From: Actinoplanes derwentensis | Lineage (GTDB): Bacteria > Actinomycetota > Actinomycetes > Mycobacteriales > Micromonosporaceae | NCBI RefSeq assembly: GCF_900104725.1 | Contig: NZ_LT629758.1 | Span: 8,518,001-8,582,000 of the forward strand | DNA length: 64,000 bases | Direction: 5' to 3' | Shown here: positions 60,966 through 64,000 of the stretch, piece by piece | How the letters are laid out: the number at the start of each line of letters is the position of its first letter | Numbering within the stretch: position 1 is the first letter of the stretch | Position numbers and translations under genes: made by a program | Notes under the pieces: generated by a model | Seen by the model: only the letters and a program-made list of their open reading frames with translations | Told to the model about the DNA's origin: nothing | The model's database searches: none

Positions 60966-62498
60966 GTGAAGACGATGACGCGCCGGACCGTGGTGGGTGG
61001 GATCGCCGCCGTGGGTGCGGCTGCCGCCCTGACCACCGGGACGCCCGCCGCCGCCGCGGAACCGTCGGCGGCGACGTTCCTGCCCGCCGACCCGCTGCTG
61101 CACCTGCTGCGCCGGGCCACCTTCGGGCCGAGCCCGTCGTCGATCGCGGAGATCCGGAAGCTGGGGGCCAAGGCCTGGCTGGAGCGTCAGCTCAAGCCGT
61201 CGTCGATCAGTGACAAGGTGGCCGACGGTCTGGTCGCCCGGCTGCCCCTGGCCCGGTTGTCGACCGCCCAGGTCCGGGCCCGGGTGTCCGCCGGGTCGCT
61301 CAAGCGGTACTCGTGGGATCCGATGTGGCAGCTCGGGTTCGCGGCGGTGGCCCGATCGATCTGGAGCGAGCGGCAGCTGTTCGAGGTGATGGCCGACTTC
61401 TGGAGCAATCACCTCAACGTGACCTGCCCGCAGGGTGACGTCTGGGACAGCCGGATCGACTACGACACCACGATTCGCCGGTACGCCCTGGGAAAGTTCT
61501 CCGATCTGCTGAAGGCGTCGGCCCGGCACCCGGCGATGCTCACCTACCTGGACAACCGGTTCTCCAGCAAGGCCGCCCCGAACGAGAACTACGGCCGTGA
61601 GCTGCTGGAACTGCACACGGTCGGGCTGGCGTACACCGAAGCCGACGTGAAGAACGCCGCGGTGTTGCTCACCGGGCTGACCGTCGACGACAAGACCGGC
61701 AATTTCCGGTACGACGGGACGCGGCACGCCACCGGTGCGGTCCGGGTGCTCTCCTTCCAGCACGCCAACCCGACCGCGGCCGGTGGTGAGGCGGCCGCCG
61801 TGGCGCTGCTCGACTACCTGGCCCTGCACCCGCTCACGGCCCGCCGGATCGTCACCAAGCTGTGTGTGCGGTTCGTCTCCGACACCCCACCGGCTTCGCT
61901 GATCACCGCCCTGATGAAGGTCTACCTGGACAACGGGTCGGCGATCGTGCCGGTGCTGCGGGCACTGTTCACCTCCGCCGAGTTCGCCGCGTCGGTCGGG
62001 GCCAAGGCCCGGACCCCGCTGGAGGATCTGGCAGCGACCGTCCGGACCCTCGGCTACGGCCCGGCCGCCAGCGGCGTCAAGTTCCTGGAGAGCCTCTACT
62101 GGATGGCCCGGGACGCCGGGCAGGCGCCGCTGGGCTGGGCGCCACCGAACGGCTATCCGGACGTCGCGGAGGCCTGGGGATCACCGTCCGGGCTGCTGGT
62201 CCGGTGGAACTTCCACCTCTCCATCGCGGCCGGCTGGTGGCCGGACACGCTCGTCAAACCGGCGAACCTGGCCACCGGGATGGTCGGGGCGCTGCCGGCC
62301 ACCTACGGCGCGCTGATCGAGCGGACCGCCACCCGGCTGACCGGGATCGCTCCTACCGCGAAGCAGATCGACGCGCTTGCCGATTTCTACGGCAAGACCC
62401 CTGCGTCACCGTTGAAAGCCGGCGATCCGGCGGCCGGCTGGATGTACCCGTACCTGATGGGGATGCTCTTGAACTCCCCGTCCTTCGCCTTGAGGTGA
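60966..62498 (+). CDS. DUF1800 protein with twin-arginine signal
   Basis: A 510-aa exported protein. The N-terminus has a Tat-like signal (TRRTVVGGIAAVGAAAALTT, cleavage near AAAAE). The mature part begins LLRRATFGPSPSSIAEI and contains DFWSNHLNV (about residue 142) and NENYGRELLELHTVG (about 204), the signatures of DUF1800. The family is nearly always paired with DUF1501, as here. The GTG at 60966 was chosen; an ATG 9 bp later gives the same signal. Function unknown; an exported cofactor- or folded-state-dependent protein is implied by the Tat signal. Confidence 0.9.
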   Translation: MKTMTRRTVVGGIAAVGAAAALTTGTPAAAAEPSAATFLPADPLLHLLRRATFGPSPSSIAEIRKLGAKAWLERQLKPSSISDKVADGLVARLPLARLSTAQVRARVSAGSLKRYSWDPMWQLGFAAVARSIWSERQLFEVMADFWSNHLNVTCPQGDVWDSRIDYDTTIRRYALGKFSDLLKASARHPAMLTYLDNRFSSKAAPNENYGRELLELHTVGLAYTEADVKNAAVLLTGLTVDDKTGNFRYDGTRHATGAVRVLSFQHANPTAAGGEAAAVALLDYLALHPLTARRIVTKLCVRFVSDTPPASLITALMKVYLDNGSAIVPVLRALFTSAEFAASVGAKARTPLEDLAATVRTLGYGPAASGVKFLESLYWMARDAGQAPLGWAPPNGYPDVAEAWGSPSGLLVRWNFHLSIAAGWWPDTLVKPANLATGMVGALPATYGALIERTATRLTGIAPTAKQIDALADFYGKTPASPLKAGDPAAGWMYPYLMGMLLNSPSFALR

Positions 62499-62500
62499 AC

Positions 62501-63742
62501 ATGACTCCGGTTTGTGGATGTGAGGAGAACCAGCAGGCCGCGGTCTCCCGCCGGCGGCTGCTGGCGGCGGGCGCGGCCGGGCTGGCCGGTGCGTCGCTGG
62601 ACACGAGTCTTGCGTTCGCGGCCGCCCCGGGGTACTCCGGCGACGTGCTCGTGCTGCTGTCGCTACGGGGCGGATTCGACGGGCTCTCCGCCGTGGTTCC
62701 GGCCGGTGATGCGGGCTATTACACGGCACGGCCGTCGATCGGCGTACCGCAACCGCAGTTGATCGGGGGTGACGGTTTTTTCGGGTTGAACCCGGCGCTG
62801 TCGCCGCTGCTGCCGCTGTGGACCGGCGGGCAGCTCGCCGCGATCCAGGCGGTCGGGCAACCGGCCCCGAACCGGTCGCACTTCTCGGCCATGGAGGATC
62901 TGGAACGGGCCGCGCCGGGTACGTCGATCCGGACCGGCTGGCTGAACCGGATGGTCGGGCTGCACGGTGAGCCTGAGGTGTTCCAGGCGGTCGCGATGGG
63001 CACCGCGATGCCCGCACGGGTGATCGGTGGCCTCAGCGTCACCTCGATCGACAGGACGGTGCTCACCGGCGAGCAGCCGGGCCGGTCGATCGCGGCGACG
63101 ATGAACAGGCTGTACGAGTCGGCTCCAGCGGCCCTGAAACGACCGGCCGGGCAGCTCACCGGGGCGCTGGAGTACGCCGCCGAACTGCGCGCCGCGGGCT
63201 ATCAGCCGGCCAACGGCGCGGTCTATCCCACCACCGAGCTGGGTGCGGCCCTGCGCGACGTGGCCCGGCTGATCAAGTCCCGGGCCGGGTTGCGCGCCGT
63301 GACGGTGGACTCCGGCGACTGGGACATGCACGAGAACCTCGGCGCCGCGGTCGCCGGGCGGCGGATGTTCGACCAGCTCAAGGCACTCGCCACCGGGCTC
63401 GCCGCGTTCGCCGCCGACCTGGGGGAGGACACGCTGCGCCGGGTCACCCTGATCACCGTCAGCGAGTTCGGCCGCCGGGTGGCGCAGAACGGGTCGGGTG
63501 GTCTGGATCACGGCTATGGCAACGCGATGTTCGTGCTGGGTGGCAACGTCAAGGGCGGCAAGGTGTACGGGCGCTGGCCCGGCCTGGCCGACGCCCAGCT
63601 GCGCGATGGGGATCTGGCGGTCACCACCGATTACCGCGCGGTGATCGGGGAGATCCTGCGGGCCCGCTGCGGGGTGTCCGCCACGGCGTCGGTGTTCCCG
63701 GGAGTGGACCCGGCCACTCTGGGGATCGTCACCGCTCGCTGA
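62501..63742 (+). CDS. DUF1501 protein with twin-arginine signal
   Basis: A 413-aa exported protein. The twin-arginine signal reads SRRRLLAAGAAGLAGA. DUF1501 features follow: VLVLLSLRGGFDGLSAVVP, PNRSHFSAMEDLE (about residue 127) and a C-terminal DMHENLG, then TVSEFGRRVAQNGSGGLDHG, which resembles the alkaline-phosphatase/sulfatase fold with conserved His and Asp residues. It starts 2 nt after the DUF1800 stop, so the pair is co-translated. The N-terminal CGCEENQ before the signal is unusual. A hydrolytic or metal-binding role is plausible but unproven. Confidence 0.9.
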   Translation: MTPVCGCEENQQAAVSRRRLLAAGAAGLAGASLDTSLAFAAAPGYSGDVLVLLSLRGGFDGLSAVVPAGDAGYYTARPSIGVPQPQLIGGDGFFGLNPALSPLLPLWTGGQLAAIQAVGQPAPNRSHFSAMEDLERAAPGTSIRTGWLNRMVGLHGEPEVFQAVAMGTAMPARVIGGLSVTSIDRTVLTGEQPGRSIAATMNRLYESAPAALKRPAGQLTGALEYAAELRAAGYQPANGAVYPTTELGAALRDVARLIKSRAGLRAVTVDSGDWDMHENLGAAVAGRRMFDQLKALATGLAAFAADLGEDTLRRVTLITVSEFGRRVAQNGSGGLDHGYGNAMFVLGGNVKGGKVYGRWPGLADAQLRDGDLAVTTDYRAVIGEILRARCGVSATASVFPGVDPATLGIVTAR

Positions 63743-63803
63743 AACCGGCGATATTCCGCAAAACGCCTATACACCCTGAACCGGGGCGTTACACACTTGA
63801 GGC

Positions 63804-64000
63804 ATGTCGAGCAACCTGCTTGCCGAACTCATCGACGCGCGGCGACGGCCACCCGTGCCGGTCCTCCCGGCCGCGCGTCCGCCACTGCTGATCCGCCGGC
63901 ACCTGTCCGACGAGGGCGCGCCGTTCTGGCGGTGGGACTGCACCGGCTGCGGCGAGTACGGCGGCGGGCGGCACCACGAGGACGCGGTGACCCGGGCGCT
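63804..64000 (+). CDS. partial gene at the right edge, unknown function
   Basis: An open frame from the ATG at 63804 (TTGAGG upstream) to the window end, 65 codons so far. The product begins MSSNLLAELIDARRRPPVPV and contains WDCTGCGEYGG, a single CxxC that could start a zinc ribbon. It is cut off by the window. A TATAC motif about 35 bp upstream may be its promoter. Confidence 0.6.
   Translation, partial: MSSNLLAELIDARRRPPVPVLPAARPPLLIRRHLSDEGAPFWRWDCTGCGEYGGGRHHEDAVTRA

Overview
The window is high-GC actinobacterial DNA, most likely from the Micromonosporaceae (Actinoplanes/Micromonospora type). The evidence is mycothiol genes (mshB, a CGYC mycoredoxin), WhiB7 with an AT-hook, AdnA/AdnB, UvrD2, many GTG starts, strong bias to G/C at third positions, and tRNA genes without an encoded CCA. 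No insertion sequence, phage, CRISPR array or rRNA was seen. Gene order matches two blocks known from Mycobacterium tuberculosis: mshB, ferredoxin, dapC, dapD, dapE, LOG (Rv1170-Rv1205 region), and adnA, adnB, nudC, mrx1, uvrD2, whiB7, ABC1 kinase, Rv3196-, Rv3195-, Rv3194c- and Rv3193c-like genes (Rv3202c-Rv3193c region). It is therefore largely a core region with accessory pieces inserted.

1-7 kb: a serine-less S9-peptidase homologue, mshB and two small membrane proteins, a GNAT enzyme, ferredoxin-dapC and a SIMPL protein. 7-10 kb: five small exported proteins in a minus-strand cluster, four of them with a shared two-cysteine pattern and SipW/CalY-like features. 10.6-16 kb: a methyltransferase, a MerR regulator fused to a beta-clamp-like domain, LysE/LysG with a clear operator, dapD and dapE. 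Together with dapC this concentrates diaminopimelate/lysine synthesis and export. 16-18 kb: a 56-aa gene and tandem LOG proteins. 18-26 kb: the AdnAB helicase-nuclease.

26-36 kb: a cold-shock gene with a structured leader, plsC, a sulfonate-type ABC operon led by an Rrf2 regulator, an active/inactive M16 peptidase pair, nudC and a PhyH dioxygenase. 36-40 kb: mycoredoxin, uvrD2 and whiB7. The whiB7 leader carries an upstream ORF, an antiterminator and a terminator, which reads as a translation-sensing attenuator. 40-50.4 kb: ABC1 kinase, an orphan E1-like protein, a phased cluster of three DnaA boxes, a zinc-ribbon protein, two metalloprotease-type proteins, a PDZ/Lon-like protease and a large UPF0182 membrane protein.

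50.4-55.4 kb: two identical initiator tRNA genes in opposite orientation enclose 4.75 kb of accessory genes: MarR/MBL/SnoaL, a DinB/MPI-fold protein, and an AbiEi antitoxin with a decayed AbiEii toxin and a truncated exported NTF2-like pseudogene. 55.5-64 kb: a lamin-tail secreted protein, a cysteine-rich pentapeptide-repeat protein with TerC, a spermidine-synthase-like protein, and a twin-arginine DUF1800/DUF1501 pair. A partial gene runs off the right edge.

All assignments come from reading the sequence and from recalled family knowledge; no database search was run.
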